Shown: positions 43,671-52,164 of the stretch, one piece after another
How positions within the stretch are numbered: position 1 is the first letter of the stretch
Layout: the number at the start of each line of letters is the position of its first letter
Source of the DNA: Pseudarthrobacter siccitolerans
Lineage (GTDB): Bacteria; Actinomycetota; Actinomycetes; Actinomycetales; Micrococcaceae
Direction: 5' to 3'
Assembly: GCF_030823375.1 (NCBI RefSeq)
Contig: NZ_JAUSXB010000001.1
Coordinates: 248,001-312,000, forward strand
Length of the DNA stretch: 64,000 nucleotides
Position numbers and translations under genes: made by a program
The notes under the pieces: model-generated
Seen by the model: the letters and a program-made list of their open reading frames with translations, nothing else
Told to the model about the DNA's origin: nothing
The model's database searches: none

Positions 43671-44093
43671 ATGCCCGATGAAGCGGATGAAGGTGTTATC
43701 GGCACACTGCGCGAACTCGAAGACATTGTCCGGGGAGAGGAACGCGTTTATGTCCGCTACTCCCGGGGGTATGAGGCAGACGCGGGCTCCGGAAGTACCG
43801 ACACCGAAAGCGGACTGACACTGCCAGGTCTCTCGGTCAACCCGTTAACACCCGAAGAGTGGTGGACGAGGCCGTTGAGGGACTGGCTGGCCCGGCAGAT
43901 CTGCCAGTACCTGCATCTGGGCAGGAGACAGGACCGGCACGCCTGGATCCTCACCGGGAAGTGCGTGGGCCGGGGACCGGACTGCGAGCCGCTGCTGGCC
44001 GACATTCACCCGCTTGGCCGGCTCACGAACGGGCTGCTGGAGGAAGCGGAACGGGTTTACGAGGAACGGTTTAACGCACGGCAGGGCCCGTGA
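43671..44093 (+). CDS. DUF6098-type protein
   Basis: The product is 140 residues from ATG 43671, with a strong TGAGGAGG ribosome site at 43658-43665. Features: acidic N-terminus, EERVYVRYSRGYEADAG, the central GLTLPGLSVNPLTPEEWW and a C-terminal helix rich in Arg/Glu. From memory this matches the actinobacterial DUF6098 family; no activity is known. Conserved tryptophans and a CVGRGPDCEP segment with two cysteines are visible. Soluble protein. Confidence 0.8.
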   Translation: MPDEADEGVIGTLRELEDIVRGEERVYVRYSRGYEADAGSGSTDTESGLTLPGLSVNPLTPEEWWTRPLRDWLARQICQYLHLGRRQDRHAWILTGKCVGRGPDCEPLLADIHPLGRLTNGLLEEAERVYEERFNARQGP

Positions 44094-44121
44094 CGCGGCC
44101 GGCGGACCATGGGCCCTGCCG
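44079..44121. terminator. Hairpin at the end of the DUF6098 gene
   Basis: Arms 44079-44089 (CGGCAGGGCCC) and 44111-44121 (GGGCCCTGCCG) match perfectly over 11 bases. The left arm overlaps the last codons of the gene. There is no T tract, so it could be a factor-dependent terminator or an mRNA-stabilising hairpin. Confidence 0.5.
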
Positions 44122-44134
44122 CCGAACGGCCGCT

Positions 44135-44164
44135 TTGACCCATGTTGGGCGCAGCGACTAGAAT
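44135..44164 (+). promoter_or_regulatory. Promoter of rpsA
   Basis: TTGACC (44135-44140) and TAGAAT (44159-44164) with an 18-base spacer is the best sigma-70-type promoter in the window. Transcription would start near 44171, leaving a leader of about 150 bases before the rpsA ATG. The long leader is compatible with S1 autoregulation, which is known in other bacteria. Confidence 0.75.
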
Positions 44165-44319
44165 AAACGGGCGTGTGTTACGTGTGCGCAGCTTTGGTTC
44201 GCATTTGAACGCCACGCAATCAGGATGACCCGGCAATCCGCCGCGCTCCGCCTCCAGGTCAGTGCCCGGAAGTGGTGGTCACCTGACCGACTAACTATCC
44301 ACAACGGAGCCCCTACTAC

Positions 44320-45798
44320 ATGACCATCACCTCCACCGAGAAGCCCGGTACCCCCGTAGTCGCGATTAACGACATCGGTACCGCTGAGGACTTCCTCGCA
44401 GCAGTCGACGCGACCATCAAGTACTTCAACGACGGAGACCTCGTCGAGGGTACCGTCGTCAAGGTCGACCGCGATGAAGTTCTGCTCGACATCGGTTACA
44501 AGACCGAAGGTGTCATCCCCTCCCGCGAGCTTTCCATCAAGCACGACGTTGATCCCGGAGACGTTGTCTCCGTTGGCGATCAGGTCGAAGCCCTGGTGCT
44601 CACCAAGGAAGACAAAGAAGGCCGCCTGATCCTCTCCAAGAAGCGCGCTCAGTACGAGCGTGCCTGGGGCGACATCGAGAAGGTCAAGGAAGAAGACGGT
44701 GTTGTCACCGGTACCGTCATCGAGGTCGTCAAGGGTGGTCTTATCCTCGACATCGGCCTGCGCGGCTTCCTGCCCGCATCCCTCGTCGAGATGCGCCGTG
44801 TGCGCGACCTGGCTCCGTACATCGGCCAGCAGATCGAAGCCAAGATCATCGAGCTGGACAAGAACCGCAACAACGTGGTCCTGTCCCGCCGCGCATGGCT
44901 CGAGCAGACCCAGTCCGAGGTCCGCTCCACGTTCCTCAACAAGCTGGAAAAGGGCCAGGTCCGTCCCGGCGTCGTTTCCTCCATCGTCAACTTCGGTGCC
45001 TTCGTGGACCTGGGCGGCGTAGACGGCCTGGTTCACGTTTCCGAGCTGTCCTGGAAGCACATCGACCACCCGTCCGAGGTTGTTGAAGTTGGCCAGGAAG
45101 TCACCGTCGAGGTTCTCGAGGTGGACCTGGACCGCGAGCGCGTCTCCCTGTCGCTCAAGGCTACGCAGGAAGATCCGTGGCAGACCTTCGCCCGCACCCA
45201 CGCCCTCGGCCAGGTTGTTCCGGGTAAGGTCACCAAGCTCGTTCCGTTCGGTGCGTTTGTCCGCGTCGAAGACGGCATCGAAGGCCTGGTCCACATCTCC
45301 GAGCTGGCAGTCCGCCACGTGGAGCTGGCCGAGCAGGTTGTCTCCGTTGGCGACGAGCTGTTCGTCAAGGTCATCGACATCGACCTCGAACGCCGCCGCA
45401 TCTCGCTGTCCCTCAAGCAGGCCAACGAGGGCGTCGACGCCGACAGCACCGAATTCGATCCGGCTCTGTACGGCATGGCCGCAGAGTACGACGAAGAGGG
45501 CAACTACAAGTACCCCGAGGGCTTCGATCCCGAGTCCAACGAGTGGCTTGAAGGCTACGAGAACCAGCGCGCCGCCTGGGAGCAGCAGTACGCTGACGCC
45601 CAGACCCGTTGGGAAGCCCACAAGAAGCAGGTTGCCCAGCACGCTGCCGACGACGCTGCAGCTGCAACGTCCGGTGACAGCGATTCCGGCACCACCAGCT
45701 ACTCCTCGGAGCCGGCTGCTGAGTCCAACGCCGGTGCAGGCACGCTTGCATCCGACGAGGCTCTTGCTGCTCTGCGCGAGAAGCTGACCGGCAACTAA
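44320..45798 (+). CDS. rpsA: 30S ribosomal protein S1
   Basis: The product is 492 residues with four S1 RNA-binding repeats (about 35-105, 122-190, 208-278 and 295-365), each with the typical GxVxxxxxxGxxVDxG-like pattern. A charged, Ala/Ser-rich C-terminal tail (about 375-492) follows. Four repeats is the usual count in actinobacteria (six in E. coli). It helps load mRNA on the 30S subunit. Codon use is strongly biased towards C- and G-ending optimal codons, as expected for a highly expressed gene. Strong promoter upstream and a strong terminator downstream make it a single-gene transcript. Confidence 0.97.
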   Translation: MTITSTEKPGTPVVAINDIGTAEDFLAAVDATIKYFNDGDLVEGTVVKVDRDEVLLDIGYKTEGVIPSRELSIKHDVDPGDVVSVGDQVEALVLTKEDKEGRLILSKKRAQYERAWGDIEKVKEEDGVVTGTVIEVVKGGLILDIGLRGFLPASLVEMRRVRDLAPYIGQQIEAKIIELDKNRNNVVLSRRAWLEQTQSEVRSTFLNKLEKGQVRPGVVSSIVNFGAFVDLGGVDGLVHVSELSWKHIDHPSEVVEVGQEVTVEVLEVDLDRERVSLSLKATQEDPWQTFARTHALGQVVPGKVTKLVPFGAFVRVEDGIEGLVHISELAVRHVELAEQVVSVGDELFVKVIDIDLERRRISLSLKQANEGVDADSTEFDPALYGMAAEYDEEGNYKYPEGFDPESNEWLEGYENQRAAWEQQYADAQTRWEAHKKQVAQHAADDAAAATSGDSDSGTTSYSSEPAAESNAGAGTLASDEALAALREKLTGN

Positions 45799-45825
45799 TT
45801 GCCGCCGGCCCTTTCCGGGCCACCG

Positions 45826-45861
45826 CAACGGACCCTCTGCCCCCCGGCAGGGGGTCCGTTG
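45826..45861 (+). terminator. Terminator of rpsA
   Basis: Arms 45826-45841 and 45846-45861 pair over 16 positions with a single G-U pair and a four-C loop, followed by TGTTT. It is the clearest intrinsic-type terminator in the window. Confidence 0.85.
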
Positions 45862-45925
45862 TGTTTAACACCCAGGTGAACGGCAGTTCAAGCCTCAAAA
45901 AAGGCGCGTTTCGGTGCTTTAGCTG

Positions 45926-46438
45926 CTAGTTCGTTGCGAGGTCGACGACGGCGTGTACCGTTCCGTCGTCGTCGGGCGTGAGCACGGCGCCGGCGGAGGC
46001 AAGAAGCCGCTGTGCACCGACGTTTCCGGCAAGGGTGCGGGCGGTCACCCGGAACATACCGGCTTCGCGCGCCTCGGCCAGGACCAGGCGCAGCGCGGCG
46101 CTTCCGATGCCACGGGACCGGAAGCTCCTGCCCAGCCAGAGGCCCGTCTCCGCCACTTCCCGGCCGTTGCCGGCATCGACGCGCTTGAGCCGGATGGACC
46201 CCGCGAGAATGCCATCGGCGCGGATTGCCCAGGTTTTCTCACCGGCTTCCCCGTCCAGGCCATCAGAGGCAGCACGGTGATAGCCGAAGAACCAGGCGGT
46301 CCGCTCCAGGTTCCAGCCTGGACCGCCCAGCGGGGGAGCCACCTCGTCCGGGGAAGCGTCACGCTTTGCCAGTTCGAGGAGTTGATCCAGCACGGTTTCA
46401 TCCACGTCCGCCAGGGACACCTCAGGAGGGTGCGACAT
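45926..46438 (-). CDS. GNAT family N-acetyltransferase (RimJ/RimL-like)
   Basis: The product is 170 residues with a GNAT fold: LAGSIRLKRVDA strand, the acetyl-CoA-binding GRSFRSRGIGSAALRLVL (R/Q-x-x-G-x-G/A type) and VTARTLAGNVGAQRLLASAG near the C-terminus. The last is typical of the RimJ/RimL-type group that acetylates protein N-termini or small amines. Substrate unknown. Its start overlaps the end of the YigZ-family gene by 17 bases, so the two form a small operon. Confidence 0.88.
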   Translation of the reverse strand: MSHPPEVSLADVDETVLDQLLELAKRDASPDEVAPPLGGPGWNLERTAWFFGYHRAASDGLDGEAGEKTWAIRADGILAGSIRLKRVDAGNGREVAETGLWLGRSFRSRGIGSAALRLVLAEAREAGMFRVTARTLAGNVGAQRLLASAGAVLTPDDDGTVHAVVDLATN

Positions 46439-47111
46439 CCACCCATTCCGTTCCTTCGGGCGCCAGGTGCGCGTTGCCTGCGGTCAGCACCTGCAGGCGT
46501 TCCGCGGCGCCGGCGATAGCCGCAGCCTGGTCCGGTACGGCCACGCGGAGGACCGTATGCCGGGCGGCGTAGCTTGTTTCGGCCATGACGAAGCCCGCGG
46601 CCCGGAGGTCGTTTTCCAGCCTGCCGGCAGCAGCGTGCGGCACTTCGGCGGCGCAGATGCGCAGCCGGCTCCGGCGCACCATCGGCGCCAGGGCCAGCGC
46701 TGAGGATACGGACTCGGAGTACGCGCGGACCAGTCCGCCCGCTCCCAGCAGGACCCCGCCGAAGTAGCGTACGACGACGGCACTGACGTCGCTGAGGTCG
46801 GCCACCCCGGGCGCTGTTTCCCTTTTGGCGAGGGCTTCAAGCATGGGGATTCCCGCTGTTCCTGACGGTTCGCCGTCGTCACTGGAGCGCTGGATGTCCC
46901 GGTCCGGGCCGATGATGAAGGCTGAACAGTGGTGCCGGGCGTCATGGAATTCGCGGCGGAGGCCGGCTACCAGGTCCCGGGCCTCGTCTTCGGTGCCCGC
47001 CCGGCGCAGGACTGTGATGAACCTGGACCGCTTGATCTCGATCTCGTGGCGGAAATCCGGTCCGGGCGCCAGCGTCGTGTAGCTGGCAGTCCGGCTCTCT
47101 TGCTGTTGCAC
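46422..47111 (-). CDS. YigZ/IMPACT family protein
   Basis: The product is 229 residues from GTG 47109-47111, with TAGACT at 47119-47124 lying 7 bases upstream (leaderless). It has the IMPACT (UPF0029) N-terminal domain, with KRSRFITVL, DARHHCSAFIIG and SSDDGEPSGTAGIPML, all characteristic of the family. The smaller C-terminal DUF1949-like domain follows. YigZ/IMPACT proteins are linked to translation and stress regulation; the exact bacterial function is not settled. First gene of a two-gene operon with the GNAT gene. Confidence 0.93.
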   Translation of the reverse strand: MQQQESRTASYTTLAPGPDFRHEIEIKRSRFITVLRRAGTEDEARDLVAGLRREFHDARHHCSAFIIGPDRDIQRSSDDGEPSGTAGIPMLEALAKRETAPGVADLSDVSAVVVRYFGGVLLGAGGLVRAYSESVSSALALAPMVRRSRLRICAAEVPHAAAGRLENDLRAAGFVMAETSYAARHTVLRVAVPDQAAAIAGAAERLQVLTAGNAHLAPEGTEWVDVAPS

Positions 47112-47140
47112 GCGCCCAAGTCTAGTTGTGATGGGTTGGC

Positions 47141-47370
47141 CACGCCGCGAGGGTTCCCTGGGTGGAGCGCAGCGAGGTCAGGGCAGCAGTGGATGGGCCC
47201 ACGCCGCGAGGGTTCCCTGGGTGGAGCGCAGCGAGCTCAGGGCAGCGGTGGATGGGCCCACGCCGCGAGGGTTCCCTGGGTGGAGCGCAGCGAGGTCAGG
47301 GCAGCGGTGGATGGGCCTACGCCGCGAGGGTTCCCTGGGTGGAGCGCAGCGAGGTCAGGGTAGCGGTGGG
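47141..47370. repeat. 59-base tandem repeat, four copies, upstream of coaE
   Basis: Copies start at 47141, 47200, 47259 and 47318 (period 59), the last one partial. Each contains CACGCCGCGAGGGTTCCCTG, then GGAGCGCAGCGAGGTCAGGG. Copies differ at only a few positions (for example GAGGTC or GAGCTC). The block fills the space between the divergent YigZ and coaE starts and ends against the coaE -10 box at 47374-47379. Each copy can form small hairpins (CCCTG and CAGGG). There are no spacers, so this is not a CRISPR array. Confidence 0.95.
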
Positions 47371-47385
47371 GATTAGGGTGGTGGA

Positions 47386-48606
47386 GTGCTGAAAATTGGT
47401 CTAACGGGCGGCATCGCCTCTGGAAAGTCAGTGGTTGCCGCGCGGTTGAAGGAGCGCGGAGCAGTGCTGGTGGACGCTGATGCGCTGGCACGGGAAGTAG
47501 TGGAACCGGGAACTGAGGGGCTGAAGCGGATCGCCGCGGAGTTCGGGGACGGGGTGCTTGCCCGCGACGGCCGCCTGGACCGGCCGAAGCTGGGCGCTTT
47601 GGTGTTCGGAAACCCTGAACGCCTCGCGGTCCTGAACGGGATCGTCCACCCGCTGGTACGTGCCCGCGCCGCCGCCCTGGTGGCGGCAGCACACGATGAC
47701 GCTGTAGTAGTGCAGGACATTCCACTCCTCGTGGAAACCGGGCAGGGCAGCGACTTCCACCTCGTCGTGGTGGTGGACGCGCCGGAGGACATCAGGCTCC
47801 AGCGGATGTTGGAGCACCGGGGCATGACCGAGGACGCCGCACGTTCCCGGATGGCTGCCCAGGCCATGCGGGAGGACCGGCTGGCCGCGGCCGACGTAGT
47901 CCTGGACAACTCCGGCACTGTGCAGGACTTGCTGGACCAGGTGGACCGGCTCTGGGATCACCGGCTGCTGCCCTTCACGCGGAACCTTGCGGCAGGAACG
48001 CGCGCCGAAAGGAACCGCGGACCCGTGCTGGTACCCGCGGACCCGCTGTGGCCGCAGCAGGCAGAACGGCTGATGAACAGGATTGCCAAGGCACTGCCTG
48101 CCGAGCATCGGGACGCACTGCGGCTGGACCACATCGGGTCCACCGCAGTCCCCGGGCTCGACGCCAAGGACATCATCGACCTGCAGCTCACGGTCCCTGA
48201 CCTTGATGTTGCAGACGCCCTCGCCCCCGCGCTGGCCGCCGCCGGGTTCCCCGTGGTTCCCGGAATCCATTCCGATACCCCCCATCCCGGACATCACGGC
48301 CGGGAAGACTGGCAGAAACGCTTCCACGCCAACGCCGACCCGGCGCGGGACGTCAACCTGCACGTCAGGGCCGCGGGTTCCGCCGGCTGGCGCTTTGCCT
48401 TGTGCTTCCGCGACTGGCTCCGCGCCGACCCCGCAGCCGCGGCGGAATACCTGGCCTTGAAACGCCGGCTGGCCGCCGTCCACTCCACCGATGGATCCAT
48501 GGCCGGTTATGCCGATGCCAAGGAGGACTGGTTCACGGCCGCCGCAGCACCCCTGGAACGGTGGGCCGAACGCTCCGGCTGGCAGGCGCCGTCGTCCGTA
48601 TCCTGA
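47386..48606 (+). CDS. coaE: Dephospho-CoA kinase fused to a GrpB (UPF0157) domain
   Basis: The product is 406 residues from GTG 47386, 6 bases after a TAGGGT -10 box. The N-terminal 200 residues are dephospho-CoA kinase with the P-loop GGIASGKS (8-15), the DADALAREVV segment and QDIPLLVETG. This enzyme phosphorylates dephospho-CoA in the last step of CoA synthesis. The C-terminal part (about 215-390) is a GrpB/UPF0157 nucleotidyltransferase-like domain with DHIGSTAVPGLDAKDIIDLQ. This fusion is typical of actinobacteria such as M. tuberculosis CoaE. The role of the GrpB part is thought to be structural. Confidence 0.96.
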   Translation: MLKIGLTGGIASGKSVVAARLKERGAVLVDADALAREVVEPGTEGLKRIAAEFGDGVLARDGRLDRPKLGALVFGNPERLAVLNGIVHPLVRARAAALVAAAHDDAVVVQDIPLLVETGQGSDFHLVVVVDAPEDIRLQRMLEHRGMTEDAARSRMAAQAMREDRLAAADVVLDNSGTVQDLLDQVDRLWDHRLLPFTRNLAAGTRAERNRGPVLVPADPLWPQQAERLMNRIAKALPAEHRDALRLDHIGSTAVPGLDAKDIIDLQLTVPDLDVADALAPALAAAGFPVVPGIHSDTPHPGHHGREDWQKRFHANADPARDVNLHVRAAGSAGWRFALCFRDWLRADPAAAAEYLALKRRLAAVHSTDGSMAGYADAKEDWFTAAAAPLERWAERSGWQAPSSVS

Positions 48607-48726
48607 CAGGTTGCCGCCCACTCTCCCTGCATGCCGCCCGCCGGACGCTTCCCTGAAGCAGTCCTGCTTGTTCGCCCGTAACGGACTGGCCCTGCTGGTG
48701 TCGGTGCCCGGTTGTAGATTAGACCC

Positions 48727-50823
48727 ATGAGTCTTGCGCAGGAGATCAATCGGGTTGTGGCACCGTTCGAGGTGATCAGCGAGTTCAAGCCGGCAGGTGA
48801 CCAGCCCGCCGCCATCGCGGAACTGACGGAGCGCATCAAAAACGGTGAAAAGGACGTGGTGCTGCTCGGCGCCACCGGTACCGGCAAAAGTGCCACCACA
48901 GCCTGGCTGATCGAGCAGGTCCAGCGGCCCACCCTGGTGATGGTGCAGAACAAAACCCTCGCCGCGCAGCTGGCCAACGAATTCCGGGAGCTGCTGCCGA
49001 ACAACGCGGTGGAGTACTTCGTCTCCTACTACGACTACTACCAGCCGGAAGCCTATGTGCCGCAGACGGACACCTTCATCGAGAAGGACTCGTCGATCAA
49101 CGAGGAAGTGGAGCGGCTGCGCCACTCCGCCACCAACGCCCTCCTGACGCGCCGCGATGTCATCGTGGTGGCCACCGTGTCCTGCATCTACGGCCTGGGC
49201 ACACCCGAAGAGTACATCGCCGGCATGGTCACTCTCCGCAAGGGGCAGGAAATGAACCGGGACGCGCTGCTGCGCAAGTTCGTTTCCATGCAGTACACCC
49301 GCAACGACATGGACTTCCACCGCGGTACCTTCCGGGTCCGGGGCGATACGGTCGAGATCATCCCCATGTACGAGGAACTGGCCCTGCGGATCGAATTCTT
49401 CGGGGACGAAGTGGAGAACATCTACACCCTTCATCCGCTCACCGGCGAGGTCATCCGGGAAGAAACCGAGATGTACGTCTTCCCCGCCTCGCACTACGTG
49501 GCCGGACCGGAGCGGATGACCCGCGCCATCAAATCCATCGAGGATGAACTCGCCACCCGGCTCGCCGCACTGGAGGGCCAGAACAAGCTTGTGGAGGCGC
49601 AGCGCCTGCGGATGCGCACCACCTACGACCTCGAGATGATGCAGCAGATGGGCTTCTGCAACGGCATCGAGAACTATTCGCGGCACATCGATGGCCGCGG
49701 CACCGGCACGGCCCCGCACTGCCTCATCGACTACTTCCCGGACGACTTCCTGCTGGTGGTGGACGAATCCCACGTGACCATTCCGCAGATCGGGGCGATG
49801 TACGAAGGGGATATGTCCCGCAAGCGCACCCTGGTGGACCACGGTTTTCGACTTCCGTCCGCCATGGACAACCGGCCGCTGAAGTGGGATGAGTTCCTGG
49901 AACGGATCGGGCAGACGGTTTACCTCTCCGCGACCCCCGGCAAGTACGAGCTGGGCAAGGCCGACGGTTTCGTCCAGCAGATCATCCGCCCCACCGGCCT
50001 GATCGACCCTGAGGTCGTCGTCAAACCCACCAAGGGCCAGATCGACGACCTCCTGGGCGAAATCAGGACCCGGGTGGAAAAGGACGAGCGCGTTCTGGTC
50101 ACCACCCTGACCAAGCGCATGGCGGAGGACCTCACGGACTACCTGCTGGGCCACGGCGTCAAGGTGGAGTACCTGCACTCCGACGTGGACACCCTGCGGC
50201 GGGTTGAACTGCTCCGTGAACTGCGGATGGGCAGCTTCGACGTTCTGGTGGGCATCAACCTCCTCCGTGAAGGCCTTGACCTGCCGGAAGTCTCCCTCGT
50301 CAGCATCCTGGACGCGGACAAGGAAGGCTTCCTGCGCTCCTCCACCTCCCTGATCCAGACCATCGGGCGTGCCGCCCGCAACGTGTCCGGCCAGGTCCAC
50401 ATGTACGCCGACCGAATTACCGATTCCATGGCCCACGCCATCGACGAGACCAACCGGCGCCGCGCCATCCAGGTGGCCTACAACACGGAGAAGGGCATCG
50501 ACCCGCAGCCCCTGCGGAAGAAGATCGCGGACATCACCGACCAACTGGCCAAGGAAGACGCCGACACCCAGGAACTGCTCAGCAACAACCGCCTGGCCAA
50601 GGGCGGCAAGCGGAAGGCGGCAGCCAAGGGCGCCGCTCAAGTGCGTTCGGACGGTCTCGCCGCAGCTCCGGCCGAGGACCTGGTGGGACTCATCGAGCAG
50701 CTGACCGAGCAGATGCACGGGGCGGCAGCGGAGCTCCAGTTCGAGGTGGCCGCGCGGATCAGGGACGAAGTCAGCGAGCTGAAGAAGGAACTGCGCCAGA
50801 TGCAGGCGGCCGGGCACGCCTGA
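48727..50823 (+). CDS. uvrB: Excinuclease ABC subunit B
   Basis: The product is 698 residues. Helicase-like protein of nucleotide excision repair that receives damaged DNA from UvrA and recruits UvrC. Walker A is GATGTGKS (48-55), the beta-hairpin that probes the strand is [15 protein letters not shown], the DESH box is VVDESHVT, and motif VI is QTIGRAARN. The C-terminal UVR domain (about 655-690) binds UvrC. The transcript is probably leaderless: TAGATT at 48715-48720, 6 bases before ATG. I found no complete LexA box directly upstream. It lies 120 bases after coaE. Confidence 0.98.
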   Translation: MSLAQEINRVVAPFEVISEFKPAGDQPAAIAELTERIKNGEKDVVLLGATGTGKSATTAWLIEQVQRPTLVMVQNKTLAAQLANEFRELLPNNAVEYFVSYYDYYQPEAYVPQTDTFIEKDSSINEEVERLRHSATNALLTRRDVIVVATVSCIYGLGTPEEYIAGMVTLRKGQEMNRDALLRKFVSMQYTRNDMDFHRGTFRVRGDTVEIIPMYEELALRIEFFGDEVENIYTLHPLTGEVIREETEMYVFPASHYVAGPERMTRAIKSIEDELATRLAALEGQNKLVEAQRLRMRTTYDLEMMQQMGFCNGIENYSRHIDGRGTGTAPHCLIDYFPDDFLLVVDESHVTIPQIGAMYEGDMSRKRTLVDHGFRLPSAMDNRPLKWDEFLERIGQTVYLSATPGKYELGKADGFVQQIIRPTGLIDPEVVVKPTKGQIDDLLGEIRTRVEKDERVLVTTLTKRMAEDLTDYLLGHGVKVEYLHSDVDTLRRVELLRELRMGSFDVLVGINLLREGLDLPEVSLVSILDADKEGFLRSSTSLIQTIGRAARNVSGQVHMYADRITDSMAHAIDETNRRRAIQVAYNTEKGIDPQPLRKKIADITDQLAKEDADTQELLSNNRLAKGGKRKAAAKGAAQVRSDGLAAAPAEDLVGLIEQLTEQMHGAAAELQFEVAARIRDEVSELKKELRQMQAAGHA

Positions 50824-50877
50824 CGCACACACACTCGCTGAAGCGGTCCGGCATCCTCCTGGGGTACAGTTAACGTC

Positions 50878-51005
50878 ACGTAGGGGAGTATCCCAAGCGC
50901 TACGATCGTCAACACGCAGGGCATGGTTGCCCCGCCGGGCGTAGCGGGCCGCCACATCAGCACCAAGTGCACAGGCAGGCCGGAGAGACTTACACCGCAT
51001 CTCTG
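50878..51005 (+). promoter_or_regulatory. yybP-ykoY manganese riboswitch upstream of the TerC gene
   Basis: The leader between uvrB and the TerC gene contains the two most conserved blocks of this riboswitch class: GGGGAGTA at 50883-50890 and GGCCGGAGAGACTT near 50977-50991. The space between them is filled by GC-rich hairpins, as expected for the class. A TACAGT -10 box lies at 50865-50870. In other bacteria this riboswitch senses Mn2+ and controls TerC/MntP-type exporters, which fits the downstream gene. Exact ends are estimated. Confidence 0.8.
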
Positions 51006-51026
51006 TACCCTGCGAAAGGCTACCCT

Positions 51027-52055
51027 GTGCTCGAATTGCCGCTGTGGTTCGAGGTCGGCACTTTTGTCGTCCTTGGCCTGATTATCCTCGCCGACCTGCT
51101 TATGGTGGTCCGGCGCCCCCACGAACCCTCCATGAAGGAAGCCGGACTGTGGGTGGCGTTCTACGTCACCCTGGCCCTGGTGTTCGCCGGCGCGATGTTT
51201 GCTTTCACCGGACCGGAACACGGCGGACAGTTCGTCGCCGGCTGGGTCACCGAATACAGCCTCAGCATCGACAACCTGTTTGTCTTCATCATCATCATGG
51301 CCAGGTTCTCCGTGCCACGGAAATACCAGCAGGAAGTGCTGATGGTGGGCATCATCATCGCCCTGATCCTGCGCGGCATCTTCATCCTGCTCGGCGCCAT
51401 CGTGATCGAACAGTTCAGCTGGGTGTTCTACATCTTCGGCGCCTTCCTGCTGTGGACCGCCTGGAAGCAGGCACAGGATGAAGGCGAAGACGAAGAGGAC
51501 CGGGAAAACCCGCTCATCGCGAAGATCCGCAAAGTCATTCCGATGTCGGAGAAATACGACGGCGGCAAGCTCCGCACCGTGGTGAACGGCAAGAAGGTCT
51601 TCACTCCGATGGTCATCGTGTTCATCACCATCGGCATGACCGACCTGCTGTTCGCCGTCGACTCCATCCCCGCCATCTTCGGACTCACCCAGAGCCCGTT
51701 CATTGTGTTCACCGCAAACCTCTTCGCCCTGATGGGTCTGCGCCAGCTGTACTTCCTGCTGGGCGGCCTCATGAACCGCCTGATCTACCTGAAGCACGCA
51801 CTGTCCGTCATCCTGGCGTTCATCGGCATCAAGCTGGTCCTGCACGCGATGCACGTGAACGAACTGCCGTTCATCAACGGTGGCCGGCACATCGAATGGG
51901 CTCCCGAGATTCCCACCTTCGTCTCCCTGGCAGTCATCGTTGGCACCATCCTGGTTGCAGTGGTGGCCAGCCTGGTCAGCTCCAAGGCCAAGGAAGCCCG
52001 CATGGATCCCCGGCTCGAGGAAGACGCCCGGAAGACCCACAGCGACGTCGACTAG
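51027..52055 (+). CDS. TerC family integral membrane protein (probable Mn2+ exporter)
   Basis: The product is 342 residues from GTG 51027 with a GAAAGG ribosome site. It has about nine membrane segments. The conserved acidic motifs of TerC lie within membrane helices: YSLSIDNLFVF and GMTDLLFAVDSIPAIF. A charged cytoplasmic loop (DEGEDEEDRENP) separates the halves. TerC proteins of this group export manganese and are linked to metalation of secreted proteins. Control by a manganese riboswitch upstream supports this role. A perfect palindromic terminator follows. Confidence 0.93.
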   Translation: MLELPLWFEVGTFVVLGLIILADLLMVVRRPHEPSMKEAGLWVAFYVTLALVFAGAMFAFTGPEHGGQFVAGWVTEYSLSIDNLFVFIIIMARFSVPRKYQQEVLMVGIIIALILRGIFILLGAIVIEQFSWVFYIFGAFLLWTAWKQAQDEGEDEEDRENPLIAKIRKVIPMSEKYDGGKLRTVVNGKKVFTPMVIVFITIGMTDLLFAVDSIPAIFGLTQSPFIVFTANLFALMGLRQLYFLLGGLMNRLIYLKHALSVILAFIGIKLVLHAMHVNELPFINGGRHIEWAPEIPTFVSLAVIVGTILVAVVASLVSSKAKEARMDPRLEEDARKTHSDVD

Positions 52056-52080
52056 TACATTTCCGCTTCTGCTGAACACG

Positions 52081-52111
52081 TAATCCCGGCCGCCCTTCGC
52101 GGCCGGGATTA
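52081..52111 (+). terminator. Terminator after the TerC gene
   Basis: A perfect 13-base inverted repeat TAATCCCGGCCGC (52081-52093) and its complement (52099-52111) with a CCTTC loop. Because it is symmetric it could act on both strands, but only plus-strand genes flank it. Confidence 0.85.
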
Positions 52112-52164
52112 CCTGCTTAAAACCCGCCCTGCAGGACGGCTGCGCCGAGGACTATGCTCGGAGC

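Noticed and set aside
44158..45828. A 556-codon minus-strand frame opposite rpsA
   Set aside because: A mirror of the biased codon use of rpsA; valine/leucine/aspartate-rich nonsense with no motif.
47141..47370. Possible CRISPR array or repeat-peptide gene
   Set aside because: Units are contiguous with no unique spacers. The plus-strand frames through it only repeat the DNA period and have no start signal.
47428..51000. A 1190-codon open frame on the minus strand
   Set aside because: It lies antisense to coaE and uvrB, both clear by motif. Long antisense frames are common in high-GC DNA and its translation has no recognisable domain.
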